Source of the DNA: an uncultured Alphaproteobacteria bacterium
GTDB taxonomy: Bacteria; Pseudomonadota; Alphaproteobacteria; Rhodobacterales; Rhodobacteraceae
Direction: 5' to 3'
Assembly (NCBI GenBank): GCA_902625475.1
Contig: CACOBR010000007.1
Coordinates: 1-61,905, forward strand
Length of the DNA: 61,905 nt
Shown here: piece after piece, positions 1-12,000 of the stretch
Layout of the letters: the number at the start of each line of letters is the position of its first letter
Numbering within the stretch: position 1 is the stretch's first letter
Notes under the pieces: generated by a model
What the model saw: only the letters and a program-made list of their open reading frames with translations
Databases searched by the model: none
What the model was told of the DNA's origin: nothing
Position numbers and translations under genes: made by a program

Positions 1-3000
1 TCGTAGTTAACGCAGGCGCAACCTTGAATGCGATTGATATCATTGGATTTACAGCTACTAATGCAACCAAGAATGATTCAACTGATGCCAATAATGCAAA
101 ACTCACAGCCAAAGATGGAGCTGGTCGTACGATTGATGTGTCTTTAGCCACGGGAAGTTCTAAAGCTTTTAAAATTTCTGGTGGTAATGGTGCAGATATT
201 TTAACGGGTGGTGCTGGTGCAGATATTATTACGGGTGGTGATGCTGCAGATACGATTGTTGGTAATGCGGGAGCCGATAGTATTACCGGTGGAGCTGGTG
301 ACGATATCATCACAGGTGGAGATGGTAATGATATAATCACAGTTGATTCAGGGGAAGATAAAGTAAAGGATCTAGGAGGATCTTCTGGCAGTGATGATGA
401 CGTTGTCGTAGTTAACGCAGGTGCAACTTTAAATGCAATTGATATCATGGGATTCACAGCAACAGCTGCCACTAAAAATAACTCTACCAATGCCAATAAT
501 GCAAAACTTACAGCCAAGGATGGTGCTGGTCGTACGATTGACGTTTCGTTGGCAACGGGTAGTAGTGCAGCTTTTAAAATCACAGGCGGAGATGGTGCAG
601 ATATACTAACAGGTGGTAGTGGTGCGGACATAATCAGTGGTGGAAATGCAGACGATACCATTGTTATTGCTGCTGCAGGTCATGCTAATTCTGATGTTAT
701 CGATGGAGGTGGTGGTACTAATAACGTTTTGAAATTATCTGCTGGAAGTCATTCTCTTACTACTAACGCAAATTTGCAAAATATAAAAACTATTGATGCC
801 CATGCATCTGGTTCTACTTTAGATTTAACTAATCAAACTGAGAATTATACCATAAACGGTGCAGGATCTGTTGATGATATTACCGGAGGCGGTGGAAATG
901 ATATTATTACTGGAAAAGCAGGGGATGACACCCTAAAAGGTGGTTCTGGTAATGATACATTTAATGTGGATTCTGGAACAGATAGCATTACTGACTTAGG
1001 TGGTTCAGGATCTGGTGGTGAAAGTGATATTCTTAAAGTATCCAATGGAGCAACGGCTAATGCATCGAATATTAAAAGCTTTACGGCCACAGGTGATACT
1101 CAAAACCTAGGTACAGCCACATTAACAGCTATTAGTACAGGTGGTACCATTGATATGAGCTCAGCTTCTGGCAGCGCTGTCTATACCATCATTGGGGGTG
1201 CAGGAACTGATAACCTAAAGGGTGATGATGGGAATGACACTTTTAAGATCGTGGCTTCAACAGAAGGTAATTCTGATACGATTGATGGGGATGGTGGATC
1301 TGCAAATACTCTAGATGTTTCAAGTGGTACGCACGTTTTAACTGATAATAATAAGATTGTTAATATCCATAATATCACGCTTAACAATTCAACCATTAAT
1401 CTTACCAACCAAGCTGAAGGATTTAAAATCACAGGGGGTTCAGGTACGGATAATATTACAGGTGGTAGTGGTGATGACATTATCATTGTATCAGCTGCAG
1501 GTCAGGCCAATAGTGATACCATCAATGGAGGTGGTGGTACCAACAAGATAGAAGTTTCAACAGGTACCCATACTTTAACAACTGATGGTAATATTTCCAA
1601 TATCAGTGAAGTTATTGCCCATGCTTCTGGTTCTACAATTAATCTTAGTAACCAAACGGAAGGATTTACGATTACAGGAAATAATGCTGGTGACATTATA
1701 ACTGGTGGTGATGGTAATGACATTATTGCTGGAAAAGGAGGAGATGATACATTAACTGGAGGTGCTGGTAATGATTTATTTAAGGTTGAAACAGCTACTG
1801 ACAGTGTTCTTGATCTAACGAATGGCGATAATTTTCAAGTAAGTGGCACTGCTATCATGAATGCAACAGGAGTGACTGCATTTTCTGCTGGTGGAACAAC
1901 CTCCAATGCTTCTACAAGTACAGCTAATATTCATGCTCATTCGACCACTAGTAGTAGTATTGACATGTCTGGGGCAGGCTCTGGAAAATTTAAAATATTT
2001 GTAGGAGCAGGTACTGATACTATAAAAGGTGGTGCTAGTGATGATATTATTACAATTTCTAGTTCTGGCCAGGGCGATGCAGATACCATTGACGGTCACA
2101 CAGGTACTGCAGATGTTCTCGCCTTATCGACGGGAACACACACCTTCAATGATAATAATAAATTAAAAAATATTGAAACTATTACTACCCACTCTTCAGG
2201 TTCAACTGTTGTTCTAACTAATCAACTTGAGACTTTCACCATAACTGGTGGAGCTGGTAAAGATTTCATTACTGGAGGTAATGGTGTAGATACAATTAAT
2301 ACCGGTGATAACCAGGATACTATAACAGGTGGTGCTGGTGATGACATTATTACAGGTGGTACTGGAAATGATACTTTCAATATTGACAGTGGGGAAGACA
2401 CCGTTAACGACCTTACAACAGGCGATGTTTTTGTAGTAAGTGCGAATGCTACCTTAAATGCTATAAATGTTTTTAATTTTGTAGCGACCAGCAGCAGTAA
2501 GAATGAACATGCTACAGGAACTGCAAAATTGACTGCTAAAGCAAGCACTACTTCTGTTATAAAAATGAATAATGCAGGTACTGGAAAGTATAATTTAATA
2601 GCAGGTTCTGGTACTGATACATTATGGGGTGGATCATCAGATGATATCATAACAATTGCAGCATCAGGTCAAGGTGATGCGGATACGTTAGATGGTTATG
2701 GAGGTACCGATATTCTTCAATTATCAGCAGGTACACATACTTTTACAACGAATGATAATATGATCCAAAATATTGAAGAAGTAAAAGTTGATACAACTAG
2801 TGGATCTACAGTTGATTTAACAAATCAAACTGAAGGATTTAAGATTACGGTAGGTGGTCAAACTGACTCTATTACAGGAAGTGATGGAAATGATATTATC
2901 ATAATTATTTCTGCTGGAGACGGAAATAATGATACTCTTATTGGTGGTAGTGGTGATGATGTGATTAATCTTTCTGCCGGTAGTCATACTTTTAGTGATA

Positions 3001-6000
3001 ATGCTAAATTAGCAACCATTGAAACAATCAATGCAAATGCATCAGCTACAACTTTAGATCTTACTGGTCAATTAGAGGGTTTTACCATTGCTGGTGGAGC
3101 ACAGGGTGATAATCTAACGGGTGGCAGTGGAAATGATATAATTACAGGTGGTGGTGGTGATGATACCCTAAAAGGTGGAGCTGGAAATGACACACTTAAC
3201 GTAGATTCAGGTTCGGATATTATAACACTACTTGGTGGTGCCGGTGCTGGTGGTGAAGATGATGTTCTTGTTGTAAGTAATGGAGCAACAGCAACAGCCG
3301 CTAATATTATTAATTTCGTGGCAACCACTGGAACTACGAATGCTGGTACTGCAATACTTTCTGTTAAGTCTGATAATGGCGTTATTAACATGTCTCAAGC
3401 AACAGGTGTTTTTGAGATAAGAAGTGGAGCTGGTGCTGATACCCTAGTAGGTGGTTCCGGGAATGATACATTTAAAATTTTAAATGCTGGTGAGGGTAAT
3501 AGCGATACTATTAATGGCGGAAACGGAACAGGTGACAAGATTATATTATCTTCTGGTTCACATTCACTAACGGACAATTCTAAAATAAGTAATATTGAGA
3601 TTATTGATGGTCATGCATCATCTGCAACTACCCTTACTTTAGGAAGCCAGGCTGAAGGTTTTACAATTAATGGTGGTACTGGAGACGATGATTTTACAGG
3701 GGGTGCTGGTGACGATACTTTAAATGGTAATGCAGGTGATGATACACTGAGTGGTGGTCTAGGGGGAAATGATACATTTAATGTGACATTAGGTACTGAT
3801 ACCATTTCAGATTTATTAACTGGCGATATTCTTGTTGTAAGTAATGGAGCTACTGCCAATGCTACCATAACGAGTTTTGATGCTACATTTGCTACTCGTA
3901 ACGACGGTGCAGCAACACTTACAGCAAAATCTACCGGTGGCGTTATTGACCTTGAAAATGCTACAGTTGGAACTGGGACTTATACGATAAAAGTTGGGGC
4001 AGGAACTGATACTATTACTGGAAGTAAAGGTGATGACATAATTGAGGTAGTGGCAACTACTCAGGGTAATGCGGATACCTTAGATGGTGGATTAGGAGAT
4101 GATACACTTAAGTTATCTGGAGGGTCGCATACTTTTTCAGATAATAATAAGTTAAAAAATATTGAAAATTTTTCTCTTAGTACATCTACTTCTACTGTTA
4201 ATTTTACGGGACAGCTAGAAGCATTAACTCTAACTGGTGGTTCAGCTGTTGATAATATCACTGGTGGTAATGCAGCTGATATTATAAGTGGAGCTGCAAA
4301 TGATGATATTTTGGTGGGTGGAATTGGTGATGATGTCATCTCAGGTGGTGATGGTGCCGATACCATTACGGGTGGGGCGAATAATGACTCACTTACAGGT
4401 GGTGCTGGTAATGATACTTTTAACATAGATTCTGGCACTGATATTATTACTGACTTAACGACTGGCGATATTGTTGTTATCTCAAATGGGGCCTCTCTTA
4501 ATGTCACAGGCATAACTGGTTTTGTAGCCACAAATGCATCTTCTAATGCGAATGCTTCAGCAACTTCAGCAAATCTTACAGCTGCATCGGGAACTGTTAC
4601 GATTGATATGTCAGACTCTACTGGTAAATATACTATAACTGGTGGATCTGGTGACAATACACTTAAGGCTGGAAAACAAGATAGTGTAGTGAAGGGTGAG
4701 TCTGGAGATGATATTATTGTTGGTGATGCTGGAGCAGATACACTAACTGGTGGTGCAGGTAACGATACCTTCACTGGAAATGCTGGAAACGACACCTTTA
4801 ACATAGATTCTGGTACCGATATTATTAATGATTTAGGGGGTTCCTCAGGTTCAGATACTGATATTTTAGTAGTTTCTTCTGGAGCCACAGTAAATGCAAC
4901 TGGTATAAAAGGATTTGCGGCTGATTCAGGAACAAAAAATCTAGGTGGTACAGCTAACTTAACCGCAGCAGATGGTAGTGGACGTACTATCAATATGTCA
5001 GGAGCTAATACCGGAGCCTTTAATTTAATAGGAGGGACTGGTGCTGATACTCTTAGAGGTGGTGTTGGTGATGATTCACTTAAAGGTGGTGATGATGCAG
5101 ATACCCTCAAAGGTGAAGGTGGAGATGATATAATCCAGGGCGAAGCTGGTGCTGATATTATGACTGGTGGATTAGGAGCAGATACATTTAAAGTTGATTC
5201 TGGTTCTGATATTATCGTTGATTTAGGTGGTTCCGGATCCGGTGGAGAAAATGATGTTTTAATCGTGAGTAGTGGTGCGACTGCAACAGCCACAAATATT
5301 GTTAATTTTACAGCAACTGGAACTAGTACCAGAAATGATGGAACAGCGAATTTAACTGCAAAGGCCAGTACAAATGCAACCATCAACGTATCTGCTTCTG
5401 CAGCTGGTTTATACACTATCACAGGAAATGATGGGGATGATAGATTAACTGGTGGTTCAGGTAATGATATTATTAATGGTGCTGATGGTGCTGACATTAT
5501 TTCAGGTGGGGCTGGTAATGATAATATTAGTGGTGGAGCCGGAAACGATAATTTTACCGGTGGAGATGGTAATGATACATTTAATGTGAATGACGGTACT
5601 GATACGATTACAGACTTATCTGATGGTGATATTCTTAAAATTACAGCTGGCAATACAGCAAATGCTACAGGAATATCAGGATTTACAGCAACCAGTGCAA
5701 CCATCAATAATTCTGATGTTAACAAAGGTAATTTAGCTGCTGATAATAGTGGTGTAACCATTGATTTAGGTCTTGTAGCTTCAGGTAATGGTTTTAGCAT
5801 TACAGGAGGTACTGGTGCTGATACATTAAAGGGTAGTAGTGGTAACGACATCATACTTGGCGGCAATGACGGCGATACGCTTCAAGGTAATGCAGGTGAT
5901 GACAGCTTAACTGGTGGAGCTGGAAACGATACCATGACTGGTAATGCTGGAGCTGATACTTTTAATGTGGATTCTGGTACAGATACTGTTGTTGATTTAA

Positions 6001-9000
6001 CTACCAATGATATTTTAGTAGTTACTGGAAGCGCAACGGCAAATGCTGCTGACATTACTGCTTTCGTTGCAACAAATGGAACCAAAAACACTAGTTCTGG
6101 GGCGGCTAACCTTTCAGGTGCAAATACTAATATTACTATCGATTTAACAGATGCACTTTCTGGTAATTTTTCTATTACTGGTGGAACGGGTGTTGACACT
6201 CTAAAAGGTGGTTCTGGCAATGATATTATTAATGGTGGTGTTGGTAATGACCAAATCACAGGTAATGGAGGCAATGATGACATCACTGGTGGTGGTGGAG
6301 ATGATCAACTTACAGGAAATGCTGGTGTTGATACATTTAGAGTAGATTCTGGTACAGATACAATTACTGATTTAAGTGGGTCAGGAGCTACTGCAGATAT
6401 TTTAATTGTAAGTTCTTCAGCTACAGCAAAGGCAACTGGAATTTCTAGTTTTGCAGCCACAAGCTCTACACGTAATGACGGTACTGCTGAATTGACTGCT
6501 GCATCAGGTGGAACAATTGATATGACTAATTCTGCAGCAGGAGCTTATAAAATCACGGGTAGTTCTGGGACTGATACACTTACTGGTGGATCTGGTGATG
6601 ATATATTTGTGATCGCTGCTTCTGGTCAAGGTAATAGTGATACTGTTGATGGTAAGGCTGGAACAAATACTCTACAGTTATCGGCTGGTACACATACTTT
6701 AACTACTGATAATAAACTGAAAAATATTAGTAAAATTGAAGCTAATGCTTCAGGCTCTACACTTGATTTAACCAACCAAACAGAGAATTTTACTATCGAT
6801 GGTGCTGGCAGTGCGGATGTGCTCAAAGGTGGTGGTGGAGACGATATTATTACAGGAAAAGCAGGGGGCGATACCTTAGAGGGAGGGTCTGGTAATGACA
6901 CATTTAAGGTAGACTCTGGTAGTGATATTATAAACGATTTAGGTGGAGCAGCTGGTGGTCAAAGTGATATATTAATTGTAGAATCTGGCGCTACAGTTAC
7001 TGCTTCTAGTATTAAGAGTTTTACTGCGGGATCTACTACTAAAAATCTTGGGACAGCTACTTTAAACTCTAAAGCTGGCACAACAACGACTATTAATATG
7101 TCTTCAGCAGGTGCAGGTAATGGGTTTACTCTCGGAGGAAACTCAGGTGTAGATACCCTAACTGGTAGTAACTACAATGATATTATTACTGGGGCAGGTG
7201 GTGATGATATTATTTCAGCTGGTACTGGTAATGATGTCATTACAGGTGGTGCAGATGATGATGATCTTACTGGTGGTGCAGGTAATGATACTTTTAATAT
7301 CAGTGCTGGATCAGATGTTATTAATGACTTAACAACAGGAGATGATTTAGTTGTGACTGGTGGATCAGTTACTGCAAACAATGTTTCTGATTTTGTTGCT
7401 GATGCTGATACAACGAATGCAGGAACAGTCGTTATTAATTCAAAATCTACTGGAAGCACTATCAATATGAATTTATCAGATGCTGGCGCCTACACTATAA
7501 ATGGTGCAGCGGGAGTGGATATTATAACTGGTGGTAAGGCTGACGATACCCTTAAAGGGGGTGATAGTGATGACTCTTTATCTGGTGGTAATGGTGCTGA
7601 TATAATTAATGGTGAAAATGGTAATGATACACTTTCGGGTGGAGCCGGTAATGATACTTTTATTATTAATGCAGGTTCAGATGCTATCTCAGACTTATCT
7701 GGAAATGACGTTATTCAGGTTGGGGCGAGTGGCACACTTACTGCTAATGGCATTACAAATTTTGTAGCTACCGCCTCTAGTTCTAATGCAGGAACAGCGA
7801 ATTTAAATGCTGCTGCTGGTGGTGGTATTATTAATATGACTAATTCAGGGTCTGGAAATTATATAATTTCTGGTGGTGCAGGAACAGATACACTTACTGG
7901 TGGTAGCGGGGATGATACATTCAAGATAAATTTAACAACAGAAGGAGATGCTGATACAGTTGATGGAAAAGGTGGAGCAAATACTTTAGAACTTTCTACA
8001 GGGGTACACACACTTACAACTAATTCTAAATTACTTAACATCCAAACCATTAAGACTAACTCTTCAGGCTCTCAACTTGATTTAACCAACCAATCTGAAG
8101 ATTTTACTGTTGAAGTAGGGGCTGGTACAGATAATGTAAAAGGTGGTAGTGGTGCTGATACGATCAAAGTTAATAGTGCAGGTCAGGGTAATGCAGATAC
8201 ATTAGACGGTGGAGCAGGTACTTCTGACATTCTTCAGCTTTCTGCTGGTTCTCACTCTTTCACAGATAATAGTAAATTAGTTAATGTTGAAACAATTAAA
8301 GGACATGCCAGTTCTGCAACTACCGTTGTCTTAACAGGTCAGCTAGAAACACTTAAGGTAGATGGTGGTTCTGCAGGAGATACAATCACAGGTGGTAATG
8401 GAGATGACATTATCACAGGAGGTGGGGGTGATGACATCATTGCAGGTGGTGCTGGCGATGATTCACTTACTGGTAATGCAGACAACGATACTTTTAAAGT
8501 AGATGGCGGGACAGATACGATAACCGATCTTGCAACAGGTGATATAGTGGTAGTTTCTAATAGTGCAAAAGCACAGGCAACTGGAATTACAGCATTTGTG
8601 GCAACTTCTGGTACTAAAATAATTGCAGGTACTGCTGAATTTACTGCTGCAAGTGGTGGTGGAGTAATTAATCTTTCTTCCGCTCATGGTGATAGCTCTT
8701 ATACTTTAATAGGTGGTGATGGAGTTGACACATTAACGGGTGATGGTGGAGATGACACATTTAAGATTAACGCTTCAACTAAAGGAAATAATGATACTTT
8801 TGTTGGAGGTGGTGGAACAGATACTATTGTTCTTTCTACAGGTACTCATGCTTTAACCAATGATGCAAAAATCGCGACAATAGAGAAAATTCAAACAGAT
8901 AGTTCAGGATCGGTAGTCAGTCTTGCAGGCCAAGCAGAGGCTTTTACGATTACTGGTGGAGCAGCCACTGATAATATCACTGGTGGAAGTGGAAATGATA

Positions 9001-12000
9001 TTATTTCAGGAGAAGGTGGTGCTGATATCATAAATGGTGGTGTTGGAGATGATAATATTACCGGTGGCGATGGTGATGACACCATTACAGTTTCAGCTGG
9101 TTCCGATACTATTACAGATTTACAAACAGGCGATGATTTGGTTGTAACAGGTGGAACTGCTACAGCCAATTTGTCTTCTAATTTTGTAGCGGATAGTGAT
9201 ACAACGAATGCTGGCACTGCTATCATCAATGCTCACTCTGGAGGTAGTACCATAACTATGACAAATGCAGGTTCTGGTATTTTTGACCTAAGAGGCGGAG
9301 CCAGTGCTGATATTATCACAGGTGGATCTGGCAATGACATTATCGATGGTAAAGGGGCTGATGATGTATTAGATGGTGGTGCTGGTGATGATAATGTAAC
9401 TGGTGGTACAGGTGATGATACATTTAAAGTTACTTCTGGCACTGATACCGTTACAGATTTAGGTGGGTCTGGTTCTGATGATGATGTATTAATAGTAAGC
9501 TCTGGTGCCTCAGTAAATGCAACAAATATTATTGGATTTACTGCAAAATCTACTACACAAAATAACTCAACAAATGCTAACAACGCTGTTTTAAATGCTA
9601 AAGATGGTGGAGGCAGAACTATAGATGTTTCACTAGCAACTGGAAGTTCAAAAGCTTTTAAAATTGTTGGTGGAGACGGTGCAGATACTCTTAAAGGTGG
9701 AGCTGGAGCTGATATAATTACAGGTGGAGGTGCTGGAGATACCATAGTTGGAAATGCTGGTGTTGACACAATTACAGGTGGAGCTGGATCTGACATCATT
9801 ACTGGTGGTGATGGAGATGATATTATTACGATAGATTCAGGATCAGATATTGTAACAGACTTAGGAGGTTCTTCTGGATCTGATAGCGACGTAGTAGTTG
9901 TAGACTCTGGTGCAACATTGAATGCAACTGGAATTAAAGGGTTCACTGCAACTTCTGCTACTCAAAATAATTCTTCAGATGCCAACAATGCTGTTTTAAC
10001 TGCTGCTGATGGTTCGAATGTTACTATTTCAGTTGCAAGTGCGACAGGTAGCTCAAAAGCTTTTAAACTAGTAGGAGGAACAGGTCAGGATTCTTTAACA
10101 GGTGGAGCTGGTAACGACATTATTTTAGGAAATAACGCAAATGATACAATCAAAGGCAATGATGGCAATGATGTTCTGACTGGCGGTGCTGGTGATGATG
10201 AACTTCATGGTGGTAATGGTGATGATATTTTTAACATTAGTTCTGGATCAGATACCATTAAAGATCTTGCAACTGGAGACGACGTTGTTATTACTGGAGG
10301 TTCAGTTGTGGCAGAAGACGTTGTGGCATTTACTGCTGATAGTGGTACGTCTAATTCGGGAGGTACTTTTGAGCTAAAAGCTAAAAGTACAGGTGGTGAT
10401 ATCGATGTTTCAGGAGCTGATAATACTGGAACACCATCTTATACATTAACTGGTGGTGCAGGAACAGATACTCTTACTGGAGATGGAGGCAATGATACAT
10501 TTAAGATTGCAGCTTCTGGCGAAGGTAATTCTGATACTTTTGTAGGAGGTGGAGGATCTACAGATACCATTCAATTATCAGCAGGTTCTCATACATTTTC
10601 AACAGATAGTAAAATCGCAACTATCGAAGTTGTCAAAACAGACTCAACCAGTGGTTCAACTGTGAATTTAGGTGGTCAAACTGAGGGTTTTACAATCCAA
10701 GGAGATGCACAAATTGATAATATTACAGGTGCTGATGGAAATGATATAATCACTGGAGCTGGTGGAAACGATATTATAAACGGTGGTGCTGGTAATGATA
10801 GTATTAACGGTGGTGCAAATGATGATGCTTTAACTGGTGGTACTGGAAATGATGTTTTCACTGTAGCTTCTGGAAATGATACTATTGCAGATCTTAGCAC
10901 TGGTGACCAAGTCAAAGTTACAGATGCTAGTGCAAAAGCTACTGCCAATAATGTTTCAAATTTTGCTGCAGATTCTGGCACCACTAATTCTGGAACATTT
11001 ATATTAAATGCAGCTAGCGGAGCCAGTACAATTAATATGACTGATGCAGGAGCTGGTACTTATGATATAAGAGGAGGTTCGTCTGGTGATACTTTAACAG
11101 GAAGTGCTCAAGTTGATACACTGACTGGTAATGGAGGAGATGATACTCTTCAAGGTAAAGCAGGTGACGACACAATGACTGGTGGCGCTGGAGATGATAC
11201 ATTTAAAGTCGATGTAGGTTCTGACATTATTACTGATTTAGGTGGCTCTTCAGGTGGCGATAGTGATGTATTGATTGTTAGTAGTGGTGCAACTGCTAAT
11301 GCCACTAATATAGTGTCTTTTACTGCAGGTGCTGGTTCTAGTAATTCAAGTGGTACTGTTAATCTTACAACTCAAACTGGAGGTGGCACTATAAATATGA
11401 ATGCAGCCTCTGGTGATTATAAGATTAATGGGCAGGGAGGTGTTGATAGTCTTACTGGTGGTGGAGGTGCTGATATAATTAATGGTGGAGCCAACGCAGA
11501 TAATATAAGTGGTGGTAATGGAGACGACGTTCTATCTGGAGGTGCTGATAACGATTCACTTACAGGTGGTGCAGGAACTGATACGTTTAAAGTAGATGTC
11601 GGGACTGATACAATTACCGATTTGGGAGGAGCTTCTGGAGGTGAAACTGATGTTTTAATAGTAAGTGCAGGAGCAACGGCTAATGCAACAAATATTACCA
11701 GTTTCACAGCGGACTCTAGCACTTCAAATTCTGGTACAGCTAATCTTACAACTAAAGTTGGTGGTGGAACTATAGATATAGGAAATTCTACTACAGGTGC
11801 ATATTCCTTAACAGGATTATCAGGAAATGATACTCTTAAAGGAAATGGAAATGCAGACATAATCAATGGTGGAGGAGGAGATGACAATATTGACGGTAGA
11901 GGTGGCAATGACGAAATCAATGGTGGTGCTGGTGACGATATTATAACTGTCTCTAGTGCTGGACAAGGTGATGGGGATACGATTGATGGTGGATCAGGAA

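Noticed and set aside
24-26. TTG at position 24 as the start of the giant protein
   Set aside because: The preceding codons already encode the repeat sequence (VVNAGAT), so the gene continues beyond the window edge.
4061-5866. A 601-aa minus-strand open frame, and many shorter proline/serine-rich ones, inside the RTX gene
   Set aside because: They are antisense shadows: the Gly- and Asp-rich GGT/GAT codons of the RTX repeats read backwards as ACC/ATC-like codons with few stops. The products are low-complexity and lack any domain.
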